64,000 nucleotides of DNA, taken from positions 62,001-126,000 of the forward strand of contig JAGNHB010000009.1 in assembly GCA_018001935.1 (NCBI GenBank), given 5' to 3'. Position numbers and translations under genes: made by a program. Numbering within the stretch: position 1 is the first letter of the stretch; every line of letters begins with the position of its first letter. Origin of the DNA: Acidobacteriota bacterium (GTDB lineage Bacteria; Acidobacteriota; JAAYUB01). This document shows positions 19,701 through 29,992 of the stretch, in pieces. The notes beneath the pieces are model-generated. The model made no database searches, was not told where the DNA came from, and saw only the letters and a program-made list of their open reading frames with translations.

Positions 19701-19845
19701 CCAGGGCCCCGGGAAGCTCGACCACCTTGTCAACGGTTTTACCTTCCACTCTCCCCTGGAGGCCTGACGTAGTCACGCTCTGGGAGAACGCGGCGGGTGC
19801 GCCGATCACAAGGCAGAGCAGCAGAAACGGAATGAGTCTCTTCAT
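16726..19845 (-). CDS. TonB-dependent receptor, Oar-like, with N-terminal carboxypeptidase-regulatory domain
   Basis: A 1039-residue outer-membrane protein. Order: signal peptide (MKRLIPFLLLCLVIGAPAAF), a carboxypeptidase regulatory-like beta-sandwich (about 30-115, GGYSIPMMRAGGPYSLTFSC), a plug domain (about 125-255, with GRSARYNNIQIDGTQNNDLF and YDVRQGGFTGGGVNVVTRGG), and a long beta-barrel ending in aromatic Phe (WQIQFGIRYSF). This architecture is expanded in Acidobacteria; members are thought to import large or poorly soluble substrates, and Oar of Myxococcus acts in protein secretion or adhesion. The substrate cannot be inferred. ATG 19845 has AAGGAG upstream and the gene has its own terminator, so it is a single-gene unit. 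Confidence 0.92.
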   Translation of the reverse strand: MKRLIPFLLLCLVIGAPAAFSQSVTTSGLQGRVEGKTVDKVVELPGALVEAVHVPTGTNYQVVTRDDGGYSIPMMRAGGPYSLTFSCEGFKKEEVKDVYLKLGEARTFNVQLVMESIDAGEVLVVASNPIINPNRTGASQNVTLDTIDAMPSITRSLDDLTRLSPQFDSNKERPGSFNANGRSARYNNIQIDGTQNNDLFGLSDLGSPGGQTESTPISMDAIQEFQIVLAPYDVRQGGFTGGGVNVVTRGGSNEFHGSIYFYGRNQSLVGKGTNEISYPEFKDYQVGFRIGGPIIKDRLFFFVNGELSRYSNPSEYIIDDSGSPYDWGGANVSVADAQRFVQICQKYGYDPGGFSSFVTRRKESNKLFVRVDANISDNHHLTVRHNYNAPLKDNLYLYPNSFKFPDNNYVIKDKTNSTVVQLNSTLSNSLFNEATVSYTRIRDRRSGATRFPAIQVYVNSSSSYSFNAGTEYSSQANELDQDVYEVTDNLTWIWGKHSFVFGTHNEMYKFRNLFIQNLFGSYRFSSLDDFNIGKANRYQVGFANGSDPLLSARFRVAQIGFYFGDTFSVKPNVKLTYGLRVDIPYMLDTPTANPDTVTYFGIPTNQTASGNLLWSPRVGFNWDINSDGKNNLRGGIGLFSGRVPYVWLSNQFSNTGIEFTRITVTGAATPAFNPDPDNQPHSFAAQTNEVNLIDPEFKYPSIIRGDIAFDRQLPWGLVGTVEFVYTKVLKDILYKNINLLATGKTLYDGRPLYGTAGATSTSWTTNWLTKKYTNCMYLTNTDEGKSWNLSFQMQKQFSGGFSANASYTLGKSYDVNSGTSSVAYSNWRYNNIRGNPNEPEMTFSAFDVRHSIKVAVSYQREFLKNAATTVSMFLTSRSGRPFSYIYASDMNGDGAANDLIYVPRDQNDIILTTNNWDALNAYINGDPALSQHRGEIVARNSAREPWNHSVDVRFMQDIPLPWLKGHKIEFSMDIMNFLNMLNKDWGVYRYVNFDNSLLTFRGLDAATSRPKLAYSPGQRYVINDLLSRWQIQFGIRYSF

Positions 19846-19976
19846 GCGCCTACTCCTTATGATGGTATTTGGCTCATATCATTGCAATCCGGAGCAACAT
19901 GCCTCAAATTGCTTAATTCTTTTACCAGAATCGACAGGGAAATCAAAGGTTTTTTTTTGCATTCTCTGGTCAAAAA

Positions 19977-20729
19977 TCACAACAGGCGGCCCGTTTTCCT
20001 TCCGAACGACCGGAGAGGGTCGTCCGTCACGAGGCAGCTGAACGTGTGAAAGGCCTCCGCGTGCTTCACCCCGACCAGGGCCCCCAGGCTGAGGGAATGC
20101 GCCTCCATCAGCCCGAAAAAGCGGGACTGGCCGAGGAAAGTGGGGGCTTCCCCCTCGCGGCGGGGGGCCACCTGGGAGGCGTGGCAGCGCACGGCCCGGC
20201 ACTTGGTTTCCCACGCCTCGGAGACGTCCACCAAAAACGAGGGCTCCACCCGGTGCGGCGGGGCGAAGGCGAAGAGGTAGTGGGGCCGGAAGGGCTCCGA
20301 ACCCGGGGCCACCTTGCCGAGGCCGGCGTTGTGGACGGCCGCCCGCGTGAGGAGAAAGGCGGCGGTGTGGTCCGGGTGCGGGTCGCGGGGGTGGTGGGTG
20401 TAGACCTGCCGCGGCCGGTGGCGCCGGATGAACCGCACCATCTCCAACCGCGCTTCCCGGGTGTTCTCCAGTTCGCCGTCGGGGCAGCCCGGGGTGTAGC
20501 GGAGGGCGACATCCAGGACCTGGGCGGCCTCCACGCTTTCCTGGCGCCGCAGTTCCGGTGTCCCCCGGCTGCCGGCCTCCCCCCGGGTCAGGTCCACCAC
20601 GCCCACGCGGTAGCCCAGGCGCACCAGGACGGCCACGGTCCCGCCCGCCAGGATCTCGACGTCGTCGGGGTGCGCCCCCACGAAAAGCACGTCGAGCCGG
20701 TCGTCGTTCTCTTTGCGATAAAGGTACAT
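19977..20729 (-). CDS. bshB1: bacillithiol biosynthesis deacetylase BshB1 (PIG-L/LmbE family)
   Basis: A 250-residue zinc deacetylase. The zinc motif AHPDD lies in VLFVGAHPDDVEILAGGT; other marks are GVVDLTRGEAGSRGTPELRRQE, PDGELENT, and YTHHPRDPHPDHTAA. BshB1 removes the acetyl group from GlcNAc-malate in bacillithiol synthesis. The next gene upstream on the same strand is bshC, which supports this role over a generic PIG-L call. ATG 20729 follows CTGGAG. The first step gene, bshA, is not in the window. Repeat arrays (TAGGCTGAAGG) fill the space between this gene and bshC and begin 17 bases before its start. Confidence 0.9.
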   Translation of the reverse strand: MYLYRKENDDRLDVLFVGAHPDDVEILAGGTVAVLVRLGYRVGVVDLTRGEAGSRGTPELRRQESVEAAQVLDVALRYTPGCPDGELENTREARLEMVRFIRRHRPRQVYTHHPRDPHPDHTAAFLLTRAAVHNAGLGKVAPGSEPFRPHYLFAFAPPHRVEPSFLVDVSEAWETKCRAVRCHASQVAPRREGEAPTFLGQSRFFGLMEAHSLSLGALVGVKHAEAFHTFSCLVTDDPLRSFGRKTGRLL

Positions 20730-20745
20730 GGGAACTCCAGGAGAA

Positions 20746-20842
20746 GGTTGATAGGCTGAAGGCTGTTAGGCTGAAGGCGGTTAGGCTGAAGGTTGTTAGG
20801 CTGAAGGCGGTTAGGCTGAAGGCGGTTAGGCTGAAGGGACTT
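20746..20842 (+). repeat. 16-bp tandem TTAGGCTGAAGGCGGT array
   Basis: About six units of a 16-base repeat directly upstream of bshB1. Its inverted partner, CAGCCTAACAGCCTT, runs 21283-21345, so the intervening ~440 bases are bracketed by inverted arrays. Confidence 0.8.
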
Positions 20843-21282
20843 AGGCGTTTTCATATAATTACTTCCTGAGGAGTGCGGCGTGGAGGCTGCCGGAGCGCCG
20901 CTTTTTTCCCTCCGGCCGCCACAAGGCGCGGAGGCTGCCGGAGCGCCGTCCCCACGGGGTTGACGGGCGCCGGGCACGCCGCCCGCGCCGCTCCGCGGAC
21001 TGCGCGGCGCGAAGAAAGCGGCGCCACGAAGCGTGTCGCCGCACTCCACGAAGGAGCTTCCCGTCGTTTGCCGATGCCGGTTGCGATAAAGAAATCAATT
21101 CCAATCCCCAGTGCAACCGCGATACCGATTGCGATACCGACTGCGACTGCGACTGCGATTGCGATTGCGATCCCGATACCGATCCCGATTGCGATCCCGA
21201 TTGCGATACCGATTGCGATACCGACTGCGACTGCGATCCCGATCCCGATACCGATGGAACCATCTCCGAACCCACAAACATA
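20843..21282. repeat. GC-rich palindromes and a GCGATT/GCGATCCC hexamer array between bshC and bshB1
   Basis: Contains one reverse (20869-20945) and one forward (20985-21055) copy of the GC-rich dispersed repeat, then a hexamer array at about 21112-21261 built from GCGATT, GCGACT, CCGATA and CCGATC. No gene is supported in this stretch. It lies inside the presumed bshC-bshB1 transcript. Confidence 0.7.
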
Positions 21283-21345
21283 GCCTAACAGCCTTCAGTC
21301 TAACAGCCTTCAGCCTAACAGCCTTCAGCCTAACCGCCTTCAGCC
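21283..21345 (-). repeat. CAGCCTAACAGCCTT array overlapping the 3' end of bshC
   Basis: Four units; reverse-complemented they read TTAGGCTGAAGG. The last residues of BshC (EKAEGG) and its TAG stop (21332-21330) are encoded by the first unit of this array. Confidence 0.75.
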
Positions 21346-22967
21346 TTCTCCCCCACCAGCACCGCGTGACGGCGCTCGAAGGGGTCGGCGGCCTCGAGGA
21401 GGTCTCGAACCAGGCCAGGCCCGTGACGGGCCACCAGGGCCGGGGCGCACAGGACGCGTTCCTGGGGCTTGCCGCCCGGGAAGACCTCGGAAAGGAGGGC
21501 GTCCACCTGGCGGGCCACCGTTTCGCCCCGGGCACGGGTCTCCCTCCCGAGCCGCGCTTCCAGGCGGGCTTCCAGGTCCCGCACCCGGTTGAGGGTCGTG
21601 GACGCCGACCGGGACATGTCGTCGGTGAAGGCGGCGCAGATCGCCTCCAGTTCCCCGGTGACCCGTAAAAACGCCTGGCGGGTTTCGCGGTAGCGCTCCA
21701 GCGCCCCGGTCTCCCCCCGGACGCGCATCCCCTTTTGTAACAACGAAACCCGGCCCTCGAAGAGGTCTCCGGCCGACAGGCCGAGGCGCTCGAGCTTCCG
21801 CAGGGTCCCCGCGGGGAGGACGCTGGCGGAGCCGCGCGGCCAGAACAACCCCCGCCCCACCGCCATCTCGCGGAAGAGCCCGGGGAGCTGGGCGTGGTAC
21901 GCCATCTCGCCGGGGCCCCCGACGACAGCCGCCACCGGGAACAGCCAGTTCTGGAAGACGGGCCGCATCAGGACGTCCGGCGAGAACCGCGCGCCCTCGT
22001 CGGCCGCCGCCCGTTCCAGGGAATCCCACTCCCGGCCCGACCCGTCCGCCCGGAAGCCGCCGGTCCCCGTCCGGGTCAACCGGCGCCGCCCGAGGGTCTC
22101 GTCGAGGTGGAACCAGAACGCGCGCTCCGGCTTGAACCCGACCCGGGGCTTGAACCCGAGGGCCCGGATCGCCGCGGTGTCCTCCCGGACGGCGTCCAGC
22201 AGGACGTCGTGGCGTCCGGCGGCCCGGGCGGCGAACTCGCGGCGGAGACCGTCCACGGCCGGGTCGAGGGGGTCGAAGAGGAGGAGCCCCGTCCCGGCGA
22301 ACAGGCGCCGCATCAGGGCCGTGAACGACCCGGCGAAGGTGGCCTCGGCCCGGACCGTCCCCAGGACCCACGTGCGGACCTCCCCGGCGAAGGGCAGCCC
22401 CGCGAGGCCCGTTTCGAGGGCGGCTTCCACGGTCGCCGCCCCGGGCCCCAGGGCCAGCGGGCCGGTCGGGAACCGGGACGCGCCGGCCCCGGGGCCGGCC
22501 GTCACGGTGAAGGGCTCGCCGGCGCCGGAGAGCAGGCGGGCGGTGCGCACTTCCGCGAGGTCGTGGTCCTCGGAGGCCACCCAGAACAGGGCGACGGCGT
22601 CGGTCCCCGCGTCCCGGAGAGCCTGGACCAGGCGGAGGGCCGTGACCGCCTTGAGGACGGTGTAGAGAGGCCCCGTCAGGAGCCCGGCCTGCTGACCGGC
22701 CACCACGTACCAGGGGGTCCCCCGGCGAACCTGTTCGACCGCCTGAAGGGTCTGCCCGTCACCGTCGGTGTTCCGGGCGGCCACGACGTCGGCCGCCCGC
22801 GCCCGTCCCGGCGGGGGCCCGGCGGCAATCGCGGCGATGGCGCCGGGGGACCACTCCCCGACGTCCAGGAACCGGCGGCGGGCTTCCCCGTCCCGCAACA
22901 ACATCGCCGCGAAGGGGTTCACCCCCGGTCCAGTCCCCGTCCCTGTCTCGACCACGACATGCCGCAT
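21330..22967 (-). CDS. bshC: bacillithiol biosynthesis cysteine-adding enzyme BshC
   Basis: A 545-residue protein of the BshC family, which adds cysteine to GlcN-malate as the last step of bacillithiol synthesis. Diagnostic segments are VVAGQQAGLLTGPLYTVLKA near residue 90, ALFWVASEDHDLAEV near 125, FNWLFPVAAVVGGPGEMAYH-like region (QNWLFPVAAVVGGPGEMAYH) and a C-terminal coiled coil. ATG 22967 follows GGAAGGGA. Its stop codon and last five or six residues come from a TAGGCTGAAGG repeat. Same strand as bshB1; co-transcription would have to cross about 600 bases of repeats. Confidence 0.9.
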   Translation of the reverse strand: MRHVVVETGTGTGPGVNPFAAMLLRDGEARRRFLDVGEWSPGAIAAIAAGPPPGRARAADVVAARNTDGDGQTLQAVEQVRRGTPWYVVAGQQAGLLTGPLYTVLKAVTALRLVQALRDAGTDAVALFWVASEDHDLAEVRTARLLSGAGEPFTVTAGPGAGASRFPTGPLALGPGAATVEAALETGLAGLPFAGEVRTWVLGTVRAEATFAGSFTALMRRLFAGTGLLLFDPLDPAVDGLRREFAARAAGRHDVLLDAVREDTAAIRALGFKPRVGFKPERAFWFHLDETLGRRRLTRTGTGGFRADGSGREWDSLERAAADEGARFSPDVLMRPVFQNWLFPVAAVVGGPGEMAYHAQLPGLFREMAVGRGLFWPRGSASVLPAGTLRKLERLGLSAGDLFEGRVSLLQKGMRVRGETGALERYRETRQAFLRVTGELEAICAAFTDDMSRSASTTLNRVRDLEARLEARLGRETRARGETVARQVDALLSEVFPGGKPQERVLCAPALVARHGPGLVRDLLEAADPFERRHAVLVGEKAEGG

Positions 22968-23377
22968 GTAATCCCTTCCCCCATCCAGGATGATGATCCC
23001 GAAAAAAATCCGGATTCCTCAAACCACAAAGAACGCAAAGACACGCAAAGAAGGTCCGAACTCTTTGATTTCAATGCATGGCAGGCTCATCATTCTGGGT
23101 TCCAAGAGTACTCCGCGCTCTTTGTGGTCTCATCGAATTTTACGAACGCATCAAGCATGACGGGTTCGCAAAAAGCCGGAAGACGGATGGAAAAGTGGCT
23201 GTAAAGCCTTTTTTTGAGCCATCACCCGGAGGGTGATGGTACTTTTTGCGGCCCCATCAAGTATCCGTTTCGGTATCCTGATCGGCCTCGCAAGCGGTCA
23301 AAATCAGGCGCTCCATCCGCTTGCCGACGGGCACGGCTCTGACCGGTCACTATACGCCTCCCCGGGGCCGGGAGGAC
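22968..23377. other. intergenic region with AAAGAACGCAAAGACAC-type palindrome and a TIR element
   Basis: No gene seen. At 23026-23062 lies AACCACAAAGAACGCAAAGA; a partial inverse (GCGCTCTTTGTGGTCTC) follows at about 23116-23132, giving a ~100-base imperfect inverted repeat. The TIR element at 23160-23263 comes next, then a GC-rich stretch up to the pnp terminator. Confidence 0.6.
23160..23263 (+). repeat. ~100-bp element with terminal inverted repeats, copy 1
   Basis: Ends resemble GATGNNNTCGCANAAAGT inverted at the right (ACTTTTTGCGGCCCCATC). Inside are GGAAAAGTGGCTGTAAAGCC and the perfect hairpin CCATCACCC-GGA-GGGTGATGG. A full copy in reverse is at 48457-48557 and partial copies at 29808-29850, 40458-40535 and 48386-48407. 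Confidence 0.7.
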
Positions 23378-23409
23378 AAAAAAAAGGGACTCCCGGTGAG
23401 GAAGTCCCT
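23378..23409 (-). terminator. Rho-independent terminator of pnp
   Basis: Minus strand AGGGACT / AGTCCCT stem with an eleven-base loop, followed by eight T, starting 27 bases after the pnp stop. Confidence 0.85.
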
Positions 23410-23435
23410 GACGTTTCGGGGGCAAAACCCGAAGG

Positions 23436-25631
<2,196 letters not shown>

Positions 25632-25785
25632 GTGTATATCCTCCATATCGATTATGCTCAAGGTAGTGGCGCAAGCTTCAGCTTGCGCGAGTTGTTTTGA
25701 AAGTTCTCCCGTCACGCCGGGTCGAGCGGATCCCGACGCGCCCGGCCGGCCGCGGCGTTATCGGGAGTGCCGGCGGAAAATAAGC

Positions 25786-25820
25786 CACACCCGGCGGAGT
25801 GCGCGACACCGCCGGGTGTG
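25786..25820 (-). promoter_or_regulatory. rpsO-pnp intergenic hairpin (attenuator or RNase III site)
   Basis: Perfect 12-bp stem CACACCCGGCGG / CCGCCGGGTGTG with an eleven-base loop, 40 bases after the rpsO stop. In the mRNA it is followed by GCTTATTTTCC, a weak U-tract, so it could be a partial terminator. In E. coli the equivalent gap has a terminator and a processed stem that set PNPase levels. Confidence 0.65.
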
Positions 25821-25859
25821 AACGGTTCAGGTTCTGTTCGGAGTGATTTCGCTGCGGGC

Positions 25860-26129
25860 TTACTTGCGGAGGCCCAGTTCGGCGATGAGCTTGCGGTAAC
25901 GTTCAATGTCCTTTGCTTTCAGGTATTCCAGGATGCGCTTGCGCTGGCCCACGAGCTTGAGCAGGCCGCGGCGGGAATGGTGGTCTTTCACGTGCGCCTT
26001 GAAGTGGTCCGTCAACTCGGTGATGCGCTGGGTCAGGAGGGCCACCTGCACCTCGGGGGACCCGGTATCCTTTTCATGGTGCCGATATTTCGCGATCACT
26101 TCGCCTTTTGCTTCCTTGGTGACGTTCAA
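25860..26129 (-). CDS. rpsO: 30S ribosomal protein S15
   Basis: An 89-residue protein with the S15 pattern: LTKEAK-like start ([20 protein letters not shown]), [46 protein letters not shown]. It binds 16S rRNA early in 30S assembly. The start is a TTG codon at 26129, seven bases after GAGGAGG; this gives exactly the usual 89 residues and no ATG or GTG is available nearby in frame. Confidence 0.95.
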   Translation of the reverse strand: MNVTKEAKGEVIAKYRHHEKDTGSPEVQVALLTQRITELTDHFKAHVKDHHSRRGLLKLVGQRKRILEYLKAKDIERYRKLIAELGLRK

Positions 26130-26161
26130 AATCGTTCCTCCTCGACAAAATGCAAACGCGC

Positions 26162-26190
26162 TTTTTAGCACAGATGCGCGGCGTTGTAAA
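26162..26190 (-). promoter_or_regulatory. sigma-70-type promoter of rpsO-pnp
   Basis: TTTACA (26190-26185), 17-base spacer, TAAAAA (26167-26162) on the minus strand, with TGTGC directly before the -10. It lies about 35 bases upstream of the rpsO TTG. Confidence 0.6.
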
Positions 26191-26230
26191 GAGAAAATTT
26201 TCGTCCGCCGCCGACGACACCGAAGGGGAA

Positions 26231-29200
26231 TCACCTCGGTTTCGGCACCACGTGCAGCTTCACCGGCCGCCCCTCGCGGTCCACCGTGACGTCGGTCCCC
26301 TGCCCGGCCGTCAGCGTCTTCAGGACCTCGGTGTACTCCTTGAGCCCCGCGACGCTCCGGGCGCCCACCGCCACGATCACGTCGCCCGCCCGGAAGCCGG
26401 CCAGGGCCGCGGGGCCGCCCTCCGTCACGACCCCGACGCGCACGCCGGCGCCCTGGAAGGTGAAGTCGGGCACGATCCCGATCCCGACGCGGCGCGACCC
26501 GGCGGGAGGGCCCCCGGTCGCCGCGCCTTGACCGGCTTCGGCGCCCCGGGGGGCGTCCGGGTCGGCGGAGGCCGTTTGCGGCACCGCCAGCGCCTCCTTG
26601 CGGCCGGCCAGGTAACCGACGATCTCCGAGGCGTACTCGGCGATCTTCGCGAGGCCCGCGAAGTCCACCTTGTCGGGGGTGTCGGCGGGGGTGTGGTAAT
26701 CGGGGTGAGGGGGGGTGAACAGGTGCAGCGCCGGGACGCCCCTGGCGGCGAACATCGCCTGGTCGCTGGAGTCCAGGGCCTCGTTGACCAGGTCGTGCTG
26801 GAGTCCCGTCACGTAACCGGCCCCCATGAGGATGAAGGGCCACTCCCGCGCCGTCGCGGCGCCCAGGGCCAGGAGCTTGCCCGCCCCGAGCCGGCCCACG
26901 GTGTCCAGGTTCAGAACCGCGAACAGCTTATCGACCGCGAAGGGTTTTCCGGCCGCGATGAGGTGCCGGGACCCCACCATGCCGCACTCCTCCCCGGTGA
27001 AGGCGACGAAGAGAACGGGCCGGTCGGGGCGCTCCCCCCCCGCCATCACCCGGGCCAGTTCCAGGAGCACCGCCACGCCCGAGGCGTTGTCGTCGGCCCC
27101 GGGGTGGACTTTCCCGGCGTTGCCGGGGTGGGCGAGGGGGTACCCCCGGCCGAGGTGGTCGTAGTGGGCGCAGACCAGGACCGGCGATCCCGCGAGGGCG
27201 GGGTCCTTCCCCGGCAGCAGGCCGAGGACGTTCTTCACCGGCTTCGCGGTTTCGCCGTCCCGGCAGGGCGCCTCGAAGCGCTGGAAGTACGCCGCGTCCC
27301 CCGCCGGCTGGAGCCCTGCCGCCTGGAAGGCCAGGGCGACGTGGTCGGCCGCGGCGTCCAGCCCCGGGGACCCGAAAGCCCGGCCCTCGAGGGCGGGGTC
27401 GGTGAGGGCTTCGACGTGACGCTTCAGGGCCGCTGCGGTGTAGGGGGAAGGCAGTTCGGCCAGGGCCCGGCCGACGGGCAGCTTCCCCATCGGGGGGAAG
27501 GCGGCCGCGGGGACGGACGGGTCGAAGGCCGCCGTCAGGGGCGAACGCATCGCGGGCCAGACGCCTTTCCCCACGTTGACGGGTTCACTCCCCTCGAAGA
27601 CCAGCCAGCCGTACTTTCCGTAATGGGGGACCTTCCGGCCCAGCCCCGCCACCACGTTGGGGGAGTCCGCCGCCAGCCACCCCACGGCCAGGGAGGGGGA
27701 CGCGGGGTGGGGAAGCGCCGCCACCACGCAGCGCCCGGCCCGGGGGATCTCACGCCCCTCCAGCGTCGCCACGCGGGGGGTGAGCTGCGCGCCGTACGGT
27801 TCCGCCAGGGCCGCGAGCCTCGGGACGAGGCGGTTTTCCCAGCCGAGCGCCCAGACCGCGGCGTCGGCCGGCAGCTCGGACAATTCGTTGTCCAGGCAGA
27901 CCGCGGCCTTTCCCCCGGAATCCTTCGCCCACCCCTCGGCGAGGTCCCGCCACGCCCGCAGCATCCCCGTGTCCGCGTCCGCCGGCAGGGCCAACCAGAC
28001 TTTCGCGGCCCCCAGGACGCGGGACAGGGAGGGGGGGGTCTCCCGGGGATCCAGGCGGCGGAAGAGGTCGAAGGCGGGGTCCACGTCGATCCGGAGGGGC
28101 CTGCCGGGAACGGTGAGGGTGAACTCCCGCACCGGTCCGTCCAGCGTCACGCGCCGGACGACGGCGTCGCGCTTCCCCTCGAGGGTCACGGCCACCGGGA
28201 CGTCCAGGCGGTAGGGCGACCCCGCCTGGACCTGGGCCAGGCGGAAGCTCACGGTGAAACCGCGGCCGGCAGAACGGGTGGAAACGCCCGACAGGCGAAG
28301 GTCCGGGGCGCCGGACCGGTCGATCCACTGGCGGAAGAAGGCCCGCAGGTCCTGCCCGGAGACGGCGGCGAAGGAAGCCCGGAGGTCGTCCCACGACGCG
28401 CGCCGGAACCGGTTCGACGCGTAGAAGGCGCCCAGGGCCTTCCGGAAGGTCTCGTCCCCCAGGGTCGTTCGAAGCATGTGGAAGACCATCATGGATTTGC
28501 CGTAACCCAGGGCCTCGGTCACGGCATCCCGACGCTCGCGGAAGCGGTCCAGGGGGGCGTCGTCCGCGGGCTTGACGTAGTCGGCGTACTTCTGGAGGGC
28601 GGTGCGGCGGTAGTCGGTGTCCTGGCCCTTCTGCTGGGCGATGAGGTGGTCCGCCAGGTAGGTGGTGAGACCCTCGCACCAGTTTCCGCCCGCCATGTCC
28701 ACGAAGACGCCGTTCCCCCAGTAGTTGTGGAGCAGTTCGTGGGGGTAGGAGGAGTGGAGGATGAAGGGGAGACGGATGACCTTCTCCCCCAGCAGGGTGA
28801 AGGAGGGCATGCCGTAGCCCGTTTCCCAGTAGTTCTCCACCAGCGCGAACTTGCGGTAGGGGAAGGGCCCGATCAGGGAGCGGTACAGGGCGGCGTAACG
28901 GACGGTGGCGTCGAGGTAGCGCCGGGCGAGGGCGCCGTCCGGCGTCCGGAGGAAGGCCTGGACGGCCAGCCCGTTCCCGGTCGCGGCGTACTCGGTGAAG
29001 GGGCCCGCCACGAGGTAGATCTCCTCGGCGGGGTCGGCGCAGCGCCAGGCGGTCCGGCGGAGGCCGTCGACGGTCTCGTGGGCCGTCCGCTCCCCCTGGG
29101 AGACGGCGTCCCAGTTCCCGGGGAGGGTGACCGCCAGGTCGAAGGCGACCAGGCCGTCGCCGAACCAGGGCACCCACAGGGAGCGCCCGCAGAGGTAAAC

Positions 29201-29755
29201 CCCCCGGGGATCGACGGTCCCCGGGGTCTCGGAGAACCCCCGGGCATACTCCGGGCCGCTCGGCGTCACCGGGTGCTGCAGGGGCCCGGCGTAGCGGAGG
29301 GTGACCACGCTTCCCCCGCTGCGCCCGGCGGGAAGGTCCAGGACGAAGAGGGAGGCGGGCACGGCGTCCGGCATCGACGCGGCGGACGGTCCCGGGCGCC
29401 GGGGGGGCTTCCCCGCCCGAGGGGCATCGACGAGGGAGAAATCGCCGGGCCGGGGGGAGCGTTCCTCCCGTCGCAGGCGGGCGCCCGCCGTCTCGCAGGA
29501 GACGTCCAGCCCCTCGTGAAGCAGGAAGGCCACCGGGCGGCCCGCCGCGGAGGCCGGGAAGGTGATCCGGTCCCGGACCTCGAGATGCCTCCGGGCCGGG
29601 TCGATCCGGACGTCCAGGTCGTGGTGGACGCGCGCCCGGCCGGCCGGAGCCGGCGGGGCGGCCGCGAGCGCGGCCAGGAAGGCCCCGGAAAGGAACAGGG
29701 CGGTTGAAATCGCCCGCGAACCGGCAGGTCTCGACAAGGGGGGTCTGGGTCTCAT
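26231..29755 (-). CDS. secreted M1-M28-PDZ multidomain peptidase
   Basis: An 1174-residue exported protein that joins two metallopeptidases. Order: signal sequence ([24 protein letters not shown]); an M1 (gluzincin) domain with [19 protein letters not shown] in place of the usual GAMEN, HELLH at about 338 and the third ligand Glu in [13 protein letters not shown]; a linker region (about 560-790); an M28 domain with HYDHLG (about 866), [26 protein letters not shown] and [12 protein letters not shown] as zinc ligands; and a C-terminal PDZ domain (about 1095-1172, [20 protein letters not shown]). Both active sites look intact, so it should act as an aminopeptidase on peptides outside the cytoplasm. 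ATG 29755 follows GAGGAG; a longer frame upstream runs through a repeat. Confidence 0.88.
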   Translation of the reverse strand: MRPRPPLSRPAGSRAISTALFLSGAFLAALAAAPPAPAGRARVHHDLDVRIDPARRHLEVRDRITFPASAAGRPVAFLLHEGLDVSCETAGARLRREERSPRPGDFSLVDAPRAGKPPRRPGPSAASMPDAVPASLFVLDLPAGRSGGSVVTLRYAGPLQHPVTPSGPEYARGFSETPGTVDPRGVYLCGRSLWVPWFGDGLVAFDLAVTLPGNWDAVSQGERTAHETVDGLRRTAWRCADPAEEIYLVAGPFTEYAATGNGLAVQAFLRTPDGALARRYLDATVRYAALYRSLIGPFPYRKFALVENYWETGYGMPSFTLLGEKVIRLPFILHSSYPHELLHNYWGNGVFVDMAGGNWCEGLTTYLADHLIAQQKGQDTDYRRTALQKYADYVKPADDAPLDRFRERRDAVTEALGYGKSMMVFHMLRTTLGDETFRKALGAFYASNRFRRASWDDLRASFAAVSGQDLRAFFRQWIDRSGAPDLRLSGVSTRSAGRGFTVSFRLAQVQAGSPYRLDVPVAVTLEGKRDAVVRRVTLDGPVREFTLTVPGRPLRIDVDPAFDLFRRLDPRETPPSLSRVLGAAKVWLALPADADTGMLRAWRDLAEGWAKDSGGKAAVCLDNELSELPADAAVWALGWENRLVPRLAALAEPYGAQLTPRVATLEGREIPRAGRCVVAALPHPASPSLAVGWLAADSPNVVAGLGRKVPHYGKYGWLVFEGSEPVNVGKGVWPAMRSPLTAAFDPSVPAAAFPPMGKLPVGRALAELPSPYTAAALKRHVEALTDPALEGRAFGSPGLDAAADHVALAFQAAGLQPAGDAAYFQRFEAPCRDGETAKPVKNVLGLLPGKDPALAGSPVLVCAHYDHLGRGYPLAHPGNAGKVHPGADDNASGVAVLLELARVMAGGERPDRPVLFVAFTGEECGMVGSRHLIAAGKPFAVDKLFAVLNLDTVGRLGAGKLLALGAATAREWPFILMGAGYVTGLQHDLVNEALDSSDQAMFAARGVPALHLFTPPHPDYHTPADTPDKVDFAGLAKIAEYASEIVGYLAGRKEALAVPQTASADPDAPRGAEAGQGAATGGPPAGSRRVGIGIVPDFTFQGAGVRVGVVTEGGPAALAGFRAGDVIVAVGARSVAGLKEYTEVLKTLTAGQGTDVTVDREGRPVKLHVVPKPR

Positions 29756-29807
29756 CTCGGGCTCCTCGCTCTCCGGGTTGGCGGCCGTGGCGGCCAAGGG
29801 AGAATTG

Positions 29808-29850
29808 ATGCGGTCGCAAAAAGGGCCATCGCCCTCTTTGCGAGGCCAGC
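29808..29850 (-). repeat. partial TIR element (one end only)
   Basis: GATGCGGTCGCAAAAAGGGC followed by CATCGCCCTC matches the right end of the ~100-bp element in reverse orientation, in the gap between two divergent genes. Confidence 0.55.
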
Positions 29851-29992
29851 GGGATTTGACCACAACCCGGGCCCGCCCCGCAACGGGGAAATGGGGAGAG
29901 CGGGGCGGGCGGGGCGGGGTGTTCCCTTTTCCTTTGAAACCGGTGCCCGCCTCGGCTAGAATGCCTGCACCCGACCGGGTAAGGAGGCTCCC

